From: Bacteroidaceae bacterium
GTDB taxonomy: Bacteria; Bacteroidota; Bacteroidia; Bacteroidales; Bacteroidaceae
Direction: 5' to 3'
Assembly: GCA_017464815.1 (NCBI GenBank)
Contig: JAFTYI010000018.1
Location: 1-64,000, forward strand
DNA length: 64,000 nt
A program made the translations under genes and the position numbers. Positions within the stretch are counted from its first letter, which is position 1. Each line of letters begins with the position of its first letter. This document shows positions 33,906-42,734 of the stretch, piece after piece. Under the pieces are notes generated by a model. The model did not search any database and was not told the origin of the DNA. It saw nothing but the letters and a program-made list of their open reading frames with translations.

Positions 33906-36722
33906 TTACTTCGTTCCACTGATGCTCACCTCGATGCAGTTGCCCTGCTTGATGAGCTTCTTCACGTATTTCTGGAGGTCTTTGCCTGTGATGCTGTTCA
34001 CCATCTTTTCATAGTCCTTGTTGGTGTCCAGTCCGTTCCAGTAGAATTCCTTCAACTGGCTCATCCAGTAGGTGTTCTCCTTCTGGTTCTCCTGATACTT
34101 CTTCAGCATGAACTCCTTCACACGAGCCAGTTGCTCGGGGTTGGGTCCGTTCTTGATGAAGTCGTCCAAGCCTTGGCGGATGACCTCGGTCATGCGTGCG
34201 CGGCGTTCGGGGTCGGTGTCGAAGGCAATCTGCAGTTGGATTTCCTCCTTCGGATAGTGCTTGATGCCGCCGCTGACGCCCACGCCATAGGTGCCACCCT
34301 CCTTCTCACGCACGCTTTCGGTGTAGACCATGTCCATCACCTGGGTGAACATGCTCATCATCAGCTTGCCCTTCATGTCGTACTTGCCCTTGCCTGTGTA
34401 GAGCAGGAAGACGGTGCTCTTGGGCAGCTCCATGGGGCGGTCGAAGTTGTTGGTGAGTCGGCCCTTTTGGATGTCGGGGTTGGCTGTGGGGTTGAACTTC
34501 TCGGCTCCGGCCTTCACGGGCAGTGCGCCCAGATACTGTTCAAAGAGCGGGATGGCCGTGGCCTCGTCGATGTTGCCCACGAAGAGGAAGGTGAAGTCGT
34601 CACCGTCGGCAAAGCGCTCGCGGTACATCTCCATGGTGCGTGCGTAATCAATCTGGTCCACCATCTCCTTGGTGAACTTGATGTTGCGCGGATGCTTGCC
34701 ATAGATGGTGGCCGACAGGGTATCCTGGAAGGCCGTCATGGGGTCGAGCTCTTGGTTTTGCAGGGCGGCCTTCACGCGGTTCTTATAGGAGGCGAAGGCG
34801 GCGTCGTCCATGCGCGGAGCGGTGAACATCAGGTAGGCAATCTGCAGCTGGGTCTCCAGGTCCTTGGGCGAGCAGCTGCCGCTCATGCCCTCTTCCAACG
34901 GGTTGACGTAGGGGGTCAGTGCCACAATCTTGCCTGCCAACACCTTCATCAGGTCGGTGCTGTTGAAGTTGCCCAGTCCGCCCAGTTCACACACCTCGTT
35001 GAGCACCTCGATGTTGATGATGTCCTCGGTGGGGAGCAGGCTGTTGCCGCCGGGGCTGAAGGCAGCCATGCGAATCTCGTCGGCCTTGTAGTCGGTGGGT
35101 TTCACGATGACCCTCACGCCGTTGCTGAGGGTGTAGACCTTTGAGCCGAAGTGTCCCTCCTCGGTCTTCACCACCTTGCCTGCCTGGGGCAGCTGGCTGA
35201 TGAGCGGTTCGTCGGACACCTTGTCCACGTAGGGGGCGATGTCCTCGGCCTTCACCTGGGCCACCAGTTCCAGCATGCGCTCCTTGGTGGGGTAGGTGAT
35301 GCCCTCCTTCTCGGGGGCAAACAGGGTGATGACCAGGTTGCTGTCGCTCATGAGACTTTGCATGAGCTGGTTCACTGCTGCCACGGGGATGGCGGGTGCT
35401 ATCTGGCTCATGATGCCGTACTCGGCTTCGATGCCGGGGATGGGCTCATTGTCGATGTAGTGGCGCACGTACTCTTCGGCATACTGTGTGTTCTTCGTCT
35501 TGTTGCGCTCGTTGTAGGCATTCTCCAGGGCGCGCAGGTAGTTGGCCTTGGCGCGGGCGAACTCGCCCTCGGTGAATCCGTGACGACGGGCACGCTCCAT
35601 CTCGCGTACCAGTGTGGTGAAGGCGGTCTCCACGCCGTCCTCCTTGCAGACGGCGTATCCGGTGAAGGCGTCCTTGGTTTTGGCAATCAGGTAGTCGTCG
35701 TCGAAGACCGAGGCACCCATAAAGGGCGGGTTGGCGCTCTGCTCCACAATCTCGGCGAAGCGGTCGTCAAACATCTGCGACATCATGCTTGTGGCAAAGT
35801 TCATCACCAGGTAGTTGAGGTCGCTCTTGGCCTCGTTGGGGATGGCGGCGTGCTTCATCATGTACTGGATGATGGCGCGTTGCTGTTCCTTGTCGGTGGC
35901 GATGGCCACAATGGGTTCCTTGTTGTCGGGCACGGGGTAGTAGATGCGTTCGGCGGCATCGGCGGGCATCTCCACGTCGCTGAAGATGGCCTTCACCTTG
36001 GCCTCCATCTGGTCCACGTCGAAGTCGCCCACGATGATGATTCCCTGTTGGTCGGGGCGGTACCACTTCTCGTAGTAGTCGCGCAGTGCCTTATAGGGGA
36101 AGTTGTCCACCACTTCCATGGTGCCGATGGGCAGACGGTTGGCATACTGGCTGCCGGGGAATGCCAGGGGGAACACCTTCTCGTAGATGCGCATGGTGGC
36201 TCCCATGCGGGTGCGCCACTCTTCGTGGATGACGCCGCGCTCCTTGTCAATCTCCTCTTCGCCCAGGGTGAGGCCGTCGCTCCAGTCGCGCAACATCCAC
36301 AGGCATGAGTCCACTGCCTCGGGCACCTTGTGGATGGGCACGTTGTTGATGTTGTACACCGTCTCGTCCATGGCGGTGTAGGCATTAAGGTTCACGCCGA
36401 ACTTCACGCCGATGTTCTCCAGGTACTCGCGCAGGCGGTTGCCGGGGAAGTGGTCGGTGCCGTTGAAGCACATGTGCTCAAGGAAGTGGGCGAGGCCCCT
36501 TTGTGGCTCCTCTTCGAGGATCGAGCCGACCTTCTGTGCGATGTAGAAGTCGGCCTGTCCCTCGGGCAGGTTGTTGTGGCGGATGTAGTAGGTGAGCCCG
36601 TTCTCCAGTTTGCCGATACGCACGTTGGGGTCAACGGGTATGGGCTGTGCCTGCTGGGCAAGCACGGGGATGCTGAGGCACACCATCAGCGTGGCCAGCA
36701 GTCCTTTGATTGTTCTTTTCAT
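33906..36722 (-). CDS. M16-family zinc metallopeptidase, two-domain
   Basis: A 938-residue secreted protease of the pitrilysin/insulinase family. Signal peptide about 1-22 (cut near VLAQQ), then the inverted zinc motif HFLEH at 79-83 with a downstream Glu-rich helix (EEEIDKERGVIHEEWR), and two pairs of M16 domains to the C-terminus. The full length and intact motif indicate an active enzyme, probably digesting peptides in the periplasm. It lies between a CPBP protease gene (33 bases upstream) and GH127, all on one strand. Confidence 0.94.
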   Translation of the reverse strand: MKRTIKGLLATLMVCLSIPVLAQQAQPIPVDPNVRIGKLENGLTYYIRHNNLPEGQADFYIAQKVGSILEEEPQRGLAHFLEHMCFNGTDHFPGNRLREYLENIGVKFGVNLNAYTAMDETVYNINNVPIHKVPEAVDSCLWMLRDWSDGLTLGEEEIDKERGVIHEEWRTRMGATMRIYEKVFPLAFPGSQYANRLPIGTMEVVDNFPYKALRDYYEKWYRPDQQGIIIVGDFDVDQMEAKVKAIFSDVEMPADAAERIYYPVPDNKEPIVAIATDKEQQRAIIQYMMKHAAIPNEAKSDLNYLVMNFATSMMSQMFDDRFAEIVEQSANPPFMGASVFDDDYLIAKTKDAFTGYAVCKEDGVETAFTTLVREMERARRHGFTEGEFARAKANYLRALENAYNERNKTKNTQYAEEYVRHYIDNEPIPGIEAEYGIMSQIAPAIPVAAVNQLMQSLMSDSNLVITLFAPEKEGITYPTKERMLELVAQVKAEDIAPYVDKVSDEPLISQLPQAGKVVKTEEGHFGSKVYTLSNGVRVIVKPTDYKADEIRMAAFSPGGNSLLPTEDIINIEVLNEVCELGGLGNFNSTDLMKVLAGKIVALTPYVNPLEEGMSGSCSPKDLETQLQIAYLMFTAPRMDDAAFASYKNRVKAALQNQELDPMTAFQDTLSATIYGKHPRNIKFTKEMVDQIDYARTMEMYRERFADGDDFTFLFVGNIDEATAIPLFEQYLGALPVKAGAEKFNPTANPDIQKGRLTNNFDRPMELPKSTVFLLYTGKGKYDMKGKLMMSMFTQVMDMVYTESVREKEGGTYGVGVSGGIKHYPKEEIQLQIAFDTDPERRARMTEVIRQGLDDFIKNGPNPEQLARVKEFMLKKYQENQKENTYWMSQLKEFYWNGLDTNKDYEKMVNSITGKDLQKYVKKLIKQGNCIEVSISGTK

Positions 36723-36754
36723 GTCTTTTTGATGTTATTTGATTTGATTGTTTG

Positions 36755-37501
36755 TTATTCTCCCATTTCCATGTGGTGGCGCAGCTTGCGCCCTACCACG
36801 AAGGCACAGGCGAGGGCAATGATGGCTGCCAGTGCCAGCTCCGGGGCGGGCATGGTGGTGTAGTCGGGCGCGGTGCCGCGGCTTTCGTTGGTCACCATCT
36901 CCACCACGCTCAGGCTGTTGTTCACCACGTGGCCTATGATGGCCGGCCACAGGCTGCGGGTCTGCACGGTTATCCACCCCAAGGCGATGCCCATGGGGAT
37001 GGCAAAGAACACCTGTGCGGGGTTCACGTGGATGAGGCCGAAGAGCAGCGCCGAGAGCACGATGCCCCGCCAAGGCGACCTCCGGCCCCGGTTGAGCCGT
37101 TGCAGGATGGCTCCACGGAAGAGCAGCTCCTCCACCCATGGGGCCACCAGGGTTATGCCGGCCACGCCCAGCAGGTTGTGGCTCAGGTCGGTGAAGTCGG
37201 ATGCCAGCCAGTTGGGCAGTGTGATGAGTTCACTCAGGGCATTGCATCCTATCATGGTCGACAGGGTGCAGACGATGCAGCACAGCATGGAGTTCAGCCC
37301 CACGGGGCGGAAGCTCTGCCTCAGGTCGACGTAGCGGCCTGCCACGAGGTGCACCGTCATGGCTGCCCCCGACAGCAGCAGGCTCAGGGCCAGCTGGGTC
37401 GTCGGCCCCACGGGCCACAGCTGCGACAGCCCCATCATGGCAGCCCCGAAGAGCAACTGATAGGCGAAGTAGAGGAGCAGTAATTTGATAGCTGTTTTCA
37501 T
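36755..37501 (-). CDS. CPBP-family intramembrane metalloprotease
   Basis: A 248-residue polytopic membrane protein with about seven hydrophobic segments and the Abi/CPBP signature: PWVEELLFRGAIL (EExxxR), LFGLIHVNP (FxxxH) and IIGHVVNNSLS (HxxxN). Such proteins relate to Rce1-type prenyl proteases and to bacteriocin self-immunity; the substrate here is unknown. It heads the run CPBP, M16 peptidase, GH127. A TTACTTTG box resembling a -10 lies near 37534 on the minus strand. Confidence 0.9.
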   Translation of the reverse strand: MKTAIKLLLLYFAYQLLFGAAMMGLSQLWPVGPTTQLALSLLLSGAAMTVHLVAGRYVDLRQSFRPVGLNSMLCCIVCTLSTMIGCNALSELITLPNWLASDFTDLSHNLLGVAGITLVAPWVEELLFRGAILQRLNRGRRSPWRGIVLSALLFGLIHVNPAQVFFAIPMGIALGWITVQTRSLWPAIIGHVVNNSLSVVEMVTNESRGTAPDYTTMPAPELALAAIIALACAFVVGRKLRHHMEMGE

Positions 37502-37707
37502 GCGCGCGTGTGTTCCTTATCACTATATCTTATGCAAAGTAACGGATTTTTCTCAGAGTGACCCAATATTTCGCCCTTTTTTTACCGTTTTTAACAATGG
37601 GAGGGGAGGCGGCGGGGCCGGCTTTTTATGAAAAAGGGGAGAAATGGTTGCGAATAATCATGACATACCTCACCCCCTCGCGGAGGCATCGGGAAGGGGG
37701 GCTCAGC
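37502..37707. other. Gene-free stretch upstream of the CPBP gene
   Basis: No supportable gene. It holds the likely CPBP promoter region (TTACTTTG near 37534, minus strand) and a CG-rich CCCCCTCGCGGAGGC segment leading into the palindromic array. Confidence 0.5.
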
Positions 37708-37903
37708 GACATCAAGATGTCACCCTCAGCGACATCAAGTTCCCACCCTCGGTGACATCAAGTTCCCACCACTGGTGACATCAAGTTCCCTCCTGAGGAG
37801 ACATACGTATGTCACCTCATGGGACACACGTGTGTCATGAGTGGGGAGACACGTGTCTCTCTTGAGGGGACACACGTGTGTCGTCGCAGCGACTTACGTA
37901 AGG
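37708..37903. repeat. Nine-unit array with 23-nt period and palindromic 14-mers
   Basis: Units of 14 bases start at 37708, 37731, 37754, 37777, 37800, 37823, 37846, 37869 and 37891, separated by 9-base linkers (8 before the last). Cores include GACATCAAGATGTC, GACATCAAGTTCCC (three times), GACATACGTATGTC, GACACACGTGTGTC (twice), GAGACACGTGTCTC and GACTTACGTAAGG. Linkers resemble TCTTGAGGG, ATGAGTGGG, TCCTGAGGA. The array ends 3 bases past the permease stop, so it would be in that gene's 3' region. Confidence 0.9.
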
Positions 37904-37906
37904 GGT

Positions 37907-39169
37907 TCAGCGGGTCACCCCGAAGCCTATGTTCTCCACGGCTTGGCGGACGGCTTCGGGTGATGGGTTGCCGTGGATAATGGCTTGAGCGTCAGCGAGA
38001 TTCACCTCCACGCTTGTCACTCCCGGCACGGCCTTGATGGCCTGCTCCACATTGGCGCGGCAGTGGTTGCAGCTCATGCCGGTGATGTGCAGTGTGAGCA
38101 CCTCGTCCGCCTCGGTGGAGTGGTGGCAAGCCTCGTCGTGGCAGTGGCAGTGGGCGTGGCCGCAGCCCCCCTTATGGAAGTAGCGGAGCCACAAGGCATG
38201 GAGTAAAAGAAGTAGTAAAACAACCGAACAAACGACGTTAAACCAAGGCGTATGCTCGTGGCAGCAACTCTGCATGGCCTCCAGGTGCGAGGTGAACCAG
38301 TGGCGGGGCAGCAGGTAGTCGATGGTGAGTGCAAACCCCACGGCTCCGCTCACGATGGATAGCAGGTAGAGCATCAGCGTGCGCAGGCCCATCACCTTTC
38401 TCACCACCAGCATCGAGGCCACATTGACGGCCGGGCCGGCCATCAGCAGCACCAGTGCCGTGCCGGGTGAAAGCCCCTTCAGCATCAGCGCCACGGCGAT
38501 GGGGATTGAGCCCGTGGCACACAGGTACATGGGCACGGCGCAGGCCAGCACCACCACGATGCTGAGCACCGTGTTGTCGGCCAGCAGGGCAAACACCGAG
38601 TCGGGCACGTAGGCCGTGATGAGGCCGGCAATGACGAGGCCCATGACGAGCCACCGTCCGATGTCCTGCATCATCTCAACGAAGGCATAGTGGAGTGCTT
38701 CGCGGACGCGGGCGAAGAATCCCATCCTCGGCCGCTCCTCCTCCTCGGCCACGGGGGCAGTGGCGGTGGGGGTGGGCGTGGTGTCCAGCCAGTTGACCAG
38801 CTGTCCGCCCAACAGCGAAGTGACGATGGCCACCAACGGACGCATCAGGGCAAAGGGCAGGCCCATCAGCGAATAGGTGGCAATGATGGAGTCGACCCCC
38901 GTCTGCGGAGTGGCAATGAGGAACGACACGCTGGCCCCCTTCGACGCCCCCTGTCTGTAGAGCGACATGGCAGTGGGAATCACGCCACACGAGCACAGGG
39001 GGATGGGCAGGCTCAGCAGCATGGCATTCGTCACCGAGCGGAAGTTGGGCTGTCCCAAGTAGCGATGGTAGAGGTGAGTGGGGATAAACGCGCGCATCAG
39101 GCCTGCCAACAGGAATCCCAGCAGCAGGTAGGGCGACATCTCGTTCATGAGGTCTATTATTTCATGCAT
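37907..39169 (-). CDS. SO_0444-type Cu/Zn efflux permease with HMA domain
   Basis: A 420-residue protein: two permease repeats, each with conserved SLPIPLCSCGVIP-like and YLCATGSIPIA motifs and about eight membrane segments, then a His/Cys-rich cytoplasmic stretch (GCGHAHCHCHDEACHH, about 335-350) and a heavy-metal-associated domain with GMSCNHC. Families of this architecture (DUF318 permease plus HMA) are assigned to Cu/Zn efflux. The His-rich loop supports soft-metal binding. A -10 box TACCTTTG (minus) is at 39207-39214. It ends at the palindromic array. Confidence 0.9.
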   Translation of the reverse strand: MHEIIDLMNEMSPYLLLGFLLAGLMRAFIPTHLYHRYLGQPNFRSVTNAMLLSLPIPLCSCGVIPTAMSLYRQGASKGASVSFLIATPQTGVDSIIATYSLMGLPFALMRPLVAIVTSLLGGQLVNWLDTTPTPTATAPVAEEEERPRMGFFARVREALHYAFVEMMQDIGRWLVMGLVIAGLITAYVPDSVFALLADNTVLSIVVVLACAVPMYLCATGSIPIAVALMLKGLSPGTALVLLMAGPAVNVASMLVVRKVMGLRTLMLYLLSIVSGAVGFALTIDYLLPRHWFTSHLEAMQSCCHEHTPWFNVVCSVVLLLLLLHALWLRYFHKGGCGHAHCHCHDEACHHSTEADEVLTLHITGMSCNHCRANVEQAIKAVPGVTSVEVNLADAQAIIHGNPSPEAVRQAVENIGFGVTR

Positions 39170-39267
39170 ACGGTCAGTTATTAGTGGTTATTCCAGTTTC
39201 GGGCGGCAAAGGTAAACAAACTTTTCCTAACGAAGGTTGTCCCGAGGTGAAAAAAACGTGAAAACTC

Positions 39268-39298
39268 TTTGCCGTCCGAACGGTTTGCCGTATCTTTG
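39268..39298 (+). promoter_or_regulatory. Promoter of tsaB
   Basis: TTTG (39268-39271), 19 bases, TATCTTTG (39291-39298): a consensus promoter that also settles the tsaB start at 39332 rather than the longer frame from 39269, which would begin upstream of the transcript start. Confidence 0.88.
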
Positions 39299-39331
39299 TG
39301 GCGGTTTTTAGAGAGATATAAACGTAACGCT

Positions 39332-40030
39332 ATGTCATGTATCCTACATATCGAGACCTCCACCGAGGTCTGCTCCGTGGCCCTGAGCCAGGATGGCGCC
39401 TGCATCTTTGAGCAAGAAGAGCCGCAGGGCCAGCAGCACGCCGTCAAACTGGGAGTGTTTGTGGACGAAGCCCTCTCCTTTGCCGACAGCCATGCCATCC
39501 CCGTGGATGCCGTGGCCGTGAGCTGCGGCCCCGGGTCGTACACCGGCCTGCGCATCGGTGTCTCCATGGCCAAGGGCGTGTGCTACGGGCGCAACCTGCC
39601 CCTCATCGGCCTTCCCACGCTGGAGGTGATGAGCGTGCCCGTGCTCCTGCGCCACGAACTGCCCGACGACGCCCTCCTGTGCCCCATGATTGACGCCCGC
39701 CGCATGGAGGTATATGCCGCCATCTACGACCGGGCACTGCGCCCCGTGCGCCCCACGGCGGCCGATGTGGTGGACGAGGCCACCTACCAGGAGTTCCTCG
39801 ACCGTCACCCCGTCTACTTCTTCGGCAACGGCTCGGCCAAGTGTCAAGAGAAGATTCACCACCCCAACGCCCACTTCATCCCCGGCATACGCCCGCTGGC
39901 CAAGATGATGTATCCGCTGGCCGAGAAGGCCGTGGCACTGGAGGACTACAAGGACGTGGCCTACTTCGAACCCTTCTACCTCAAGGAGTTTGTGGCCACC
40001 GTGGCCAAGTCGAAGGTGCTGCAGGGATAA
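39332..40030 (+). CDS. tsaB: tRNA threonylcarbamoyladenosine biosynthesis protein TsaB
   Basis: TsaB is the partner that binds TsaD and TsaE in making t6A on ANN-decoding tRNAs. This 232-residue ASKHA-fold protein shows ILHIETSTEVCSVALS, the HAVKLGVFVDEAL helix, AVSCGPGSYTGLRIGVSMAKGVCYG and DARRMEVYAAIYD. It lacks the metal-binding HxxxH of TsaD, as expected. It is the first gene of tsaB-DUF4290-murA-rimM. Confidence 0.94.
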   Translation: MSCILHIETSTEVCSVALSQDGACIFEQEEPQGQQHAVKLGVFVDEALSFADSHAIPVDAVAVSCGPGSYTGLRIGVSMAKGVCYGRNLPLIGLPTLEVMSVPVLLRHELPDDALLCPMIDARRMEVYAAIYDRALRPVRPTAADVVDEATYQEFLDRHPVYFFGNGSAKCQEKIHHPNAHFIPGIRPLAKMMYPLAEKAVALEDYKDVAYFEPFYLKEFVATVAKSKVLQG

Positions 40031-40090
40031 GCCACAGCCGACGGCCGAGTGACTGGAAATGAAAGAAATAACAGCTTATTCAACCCGATA

Positions 40091-40702
40091 ATGAAATATA
40101 ATACGCAAGAACGACGCCTGGCCATGCCCGAGTATGGCCGCTGCGTGCAGAACATGGTGAACCATGCCCTCACCATCGAGAACAGGGCCGAGCGCCAACG
40201 ATGCGCCAACACCATCATCAAGATAATGGGAAACATGTATCCCCTGTTGAAGGAGATGCCCGACTTCAAGCAGAAACTGTGGGATCACCTGGCCATCATG
40301 TCCGACTTCAAGCTCGACATCGACTACCCGTGTGAAGTGGTGCGCCCCGACTCACTCAGCTCGGCCCCCGACCGCATCCCCTATGCCAGCGGACGCATAC
40401 GCTACCGCCACTACGGACGCTTCCTGGAGAACCTCATACGCAAGGCCGTGGAGATGCCTGAAGGGCCGGAGCGCTCACAACTGGTGCACCTCATCGCCAT
40501 ACAGATGCGCAAGAACTTCATCACCTGGAACAAGGACTCGGTGGAGATCCGCAAACTCATCACCGACCTCGAGGACTACACCGATGGAGCCATCTCGCTC
40601 CGTGAAGAGGACCTGGAGATTGCCGAACTGCAACCCTCGGCCGCACAAAGGCACCGCGCCGCCATGGTGCAGCAACGCCGCCGGCCGGCCAGGAAGAAGT
40701 AA
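40091..40702 (+). CDS. DUF4290 protein
   Basis: A 203-residue basic cytoplasmic protein of the Bacteroidetes-only DUF4290 family, with the conserved start MKYNTQERRLAMPEYGR and helical segments (FLENLIRKAVEMPEGPER, LVHLIAIQMRKNFITWNKD). Function is unknown; it regularly precedes murA, as here (32 bases). A GTG 42 bases upstream is in frame, but the ATG matches the family start. Confidence 0.9.
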   Translation: MKYNTQERRLAMPEYGRCVQNMVNHALTIENRAERQRCANTIIKIMGNMYPLLKEMPDFKQKLWDHLAIMSDFKLDIDYPCEVVRPDSLSSAPDRIPYASGRIRYRHYGRFLENLIRKAVEMPEGPERSQLVHLIAIQMRKNFITWNKDSVEIRKLITDLEDYTDGAISLREEDLEIAELQPSAAQRHRAAMVQQRRRPARKK

Positions 40703-40734
40703 GTCTAACCCCCTAACCCCCCAATCCCCATACC

Positions 40735-42048
40735 ATGGCTTCATTTGTTATTGAAGGCGGCCACAGGCTAAGTGGCGAAATCCGCCCGATGGGCGCCAAG
40801 AACGAAGTGCTTGAAATCCTCTGTGCCACCCTGCTCACGGCAGGGGAGGTGACCGTGCGCAATGTGCCCGACATACTGGACGTGAACAACCTCATCCAAC
40901 TCATGCGCGACATGGGCGTGAAGGTCGCCCGCATCGAGACGGACACCTACACCTTCCAGGCCGACGACGTCGACCTCTCCTACATCCAGAGCGAGGAGTT
41001 CATGCAGAAGTGCAGCAGTCTGCGCGGCTCGGTGATGCTGCTCGGCCCCCTGGTGACACGCTTTGGCAAGGCCCTCATCTCCAAGCCGGGAGGCGACAAG
41101 ATTGGCCGACGACGCATCGACACCCACCTGCTGGGCATCGAGAAACTGGGCGCTGCCTTCACCTACAATGCCGAGCAAGGCGTCTTTGAACTGGTCGCAC
41201 CCGAGGGAGGACTCGCCGGCGCAAGCATGTTGCTCGACGAAGCCTCGGTGACGGGCACGGCCAACATCATCATGGCAGCCGTCCTGGCAAAGGGCACCAC
41301 CACCATCTACAACGCCGCCTGTGAACCCTACATCCAACAGCTCTGCAAAATGCTCAACCGCATGGGGGCACGCATCAGCGGCATCGCCAGCAACCTGCTC
41401 ACCATCGAGGGAGTGGATGCGCTGGGCGGATGTGACCACACCGTCCTGCCCGACATGATTGAGGTGGGCAGCTTCATCGGCATGGCCGCCATGACCCAGA
41501 GCGAGATTACCATCAAAGACGTCTCCTACGAAAACCTCGGCATCATCCCCGAAGCCTTCCGCCGCCTTGGCATCCGCCTGGAACAGCGGGGCGACGACAT
41601 CTTCGTGCCCGCACAGGAGCACTACGAGATAGAGTCCTTCATCGACGGCTCCATCATGACCATCGCCGACGCACCTTGGCCGGGACTGACGCCCGACCTC
41701 CTCAGTGTGATGCTCGTCGTGGCCACGCAGGCCAAGGGCAGTGTGCTGATACATCAGAAGATGTTCGAAAGCCGACTCTTCTTCGTGGACAAACTCATCG
41801 ACATGGGGGCACAGATTATCCTCTGCGACCCGCACCGCGCCGTAGTCATCGGACACGACCACCAGTTCAAGCTCCGCGGAGGAAAAATGACCTCGCCCGA
41901 CATCCGTGCCGGCATCGCCCTGCTCATCGCCGCACTGAGTGCCGACGGGGTGAGCCGCATCCACAACGTGGAGCAGATTGACCGTGGCTATCAGGACATC
42001 GAACAGCGGCTCAACGCCCTGGGCGCACGCATAACAAGAATGAACTAA
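40735..42048 (+). CDS. murA: UDP-N-acetylglucosamine 1-carboxyvinyltransferase
   Basis: MurA adds enolpyruvate to UDP-GlcNAc, the first committed step of peptidoglycan synthesis. The 437-residue EPSP-synthase-fold protein has GAKNEVLEILCATLL at the N-terminus and LRGSVMLLGPLVTRFGKA before the active-site loop. In the loop the residue that is Cys115 in E. coli MurA is Asp121 here (PGGDKIGRRRIDTH). That replacement is the known basis of natural fosfomycin insensitivity. It follows DUF4290 and precedes rimM by 20 bases. Confidence 0.96.
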   Translation: MASFVIEGGHRLSGEIRPMGAKNEVLEILCATLLTAGEVTVRNVPDILDVNNLIQLMRDMGVKVARIETDTYTFQADDVDLSYIQSEEFMQKCSSLRGSVMLLGPLVTRFGKALISKPGGDKIGRRRIDTHLLGIEKLGAAFTYNAEQGVFELVAPEGGLAGASMLLDEASVTGTANIIMAAVLAKGTTTIYNAACEPYIQQLCKMLNRMGARISGIASNLLTIEGVDALGGCDHTVLPDMIEVGSFIGMAAMTQSEITIKDVSYENLGIIPEAFRRLGIRLEQRGDDIFVPAQEHYEIESFIDGSIMTIADAPWPGLTPDLLSVMLVVATQAKGSVLIHQKMFESRLFFVDKLIDMGAQIILCDPHRAVVIGHDHQFKLRGGKMTSPDIRAGIALLIAALSADGVSRIHNVEQIDRGYQDIEQRLNALGARITRMN

Positions 42049-42068
42049 GGAAAAAAAGGAGGTGAGAA

Positions 42069-42584
42069 GTGATACGAAAAGAAGACGTTTACCGCATCGG
42101 CCAACTGACCAAGCCCCACGGCATCAAGGGGGAGGTGGCCTTCAGCTTCACCGACGACATCTTTGACCGCACCGACGAGTGTGACTATCTGGTCTGCCTC
42201 ATGGACGGCATCATGGTGCCCTTCTTCATGGAAGAGTACCGCTTCAAGAGCGATACGGTGGCCCTCGTGAAGTTCGAGGGGGTCGACACGGCCGAACAGG
42301 CCCGCCGCTTCACCAACATCGAGGTCTACTATCCCACCCGATACGCCGAGGAGAGCGACGAACTCTCGTGGAGCTACTTCGTGGGCTTCCGCATCGAGGA
42401 CGAGCAGCTCGGCCTGCTGGGCGAGGTGGAGGAGATTGACGAGAGCACCATCAACACCCTCTTCATCGTCCGTCGCCCCAGCGGCGAGGAACTCCTCATT
42501 CCTGCCCAAGAGGCATTCATCACCGATATGGACCACAAGCAGCGCACCATCACCATGTCCCTCCCCGAGGGAATGGTGGAGTAG
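42069..42584 (+). CDS. rimM: Ribosome maturation factor RimM
   Basis: RimM binds S19 and helps mature the 30S head. The 171-residue protein has the N-terminal barrel ([20 protein letters not shown]) and a C-terminal PRC-barrel ([44 protein letters not shown]). The start is GTG at 42069 with a near-complete Shine-Dalgarno AAAGGAGGTGA right before it, rare in this phylum. It closes the tsaB-DUF4290-murA-rimM unit. Confidence 0.94.
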   Translation: MIRKEDVYRIGQLTKPHGIKGEVAFSFTDDIFDRTDECDYLVCLMDGIMVPFFMEEYRFKSDTVALVKFEGVDTAEQARRFTNIEVYYPTRYAEESDELSWSYFVGFRIEDEQLGLLGEVEEIDESTINTLFIVRRPSGEELLIPAQEAFITDMDHKQRTITMSLPEGMVE

Positions 42585-42605
42585 GTGCTTCCTTATACCC
42601 ACTGA

Positions 42606-42711
42606 CGGTCTCTTGTCATGCTGAGCGAAGTCGAAGCATCTGGCAGTCGGGCTTTTATAATAATACTCAGGTTACTAGATACTTCGACTTCGCTCAGCAT
42701 GACAGAGACGG
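42606..42711. repeat. REP-like inverted repeat TCATGCTGAGCGAAGTCGAAG
   Basis: The arm 42606-42641 and its reverse complement 42677-42711 differ at few positions and enclose about 35 bases. The right arm's ATGACAGAGACGGCATGAA recurs at about 352-372. It lies directly after rimM and may act as its 3' hairpin. Confidence 0.85.
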
Positions 42712-42734
42712 CATGAATTACAGGGGAATATAAC

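Noticed and set aside
35151-36308. A 385-codon plus-strand open frame
   Set aside because: Antisense to the M16 peptidase; no motif.
37708-37903. CRISPR array
   Set aside because: Units are 14 bases with 9-base linkers and palindromic variable cores; there are no 28-37-base repeats, no unique spacers of that size and no cas genes.
40768-41964. A 398-codon minus-strand open frame
   Set aside because: Antisense to murA.
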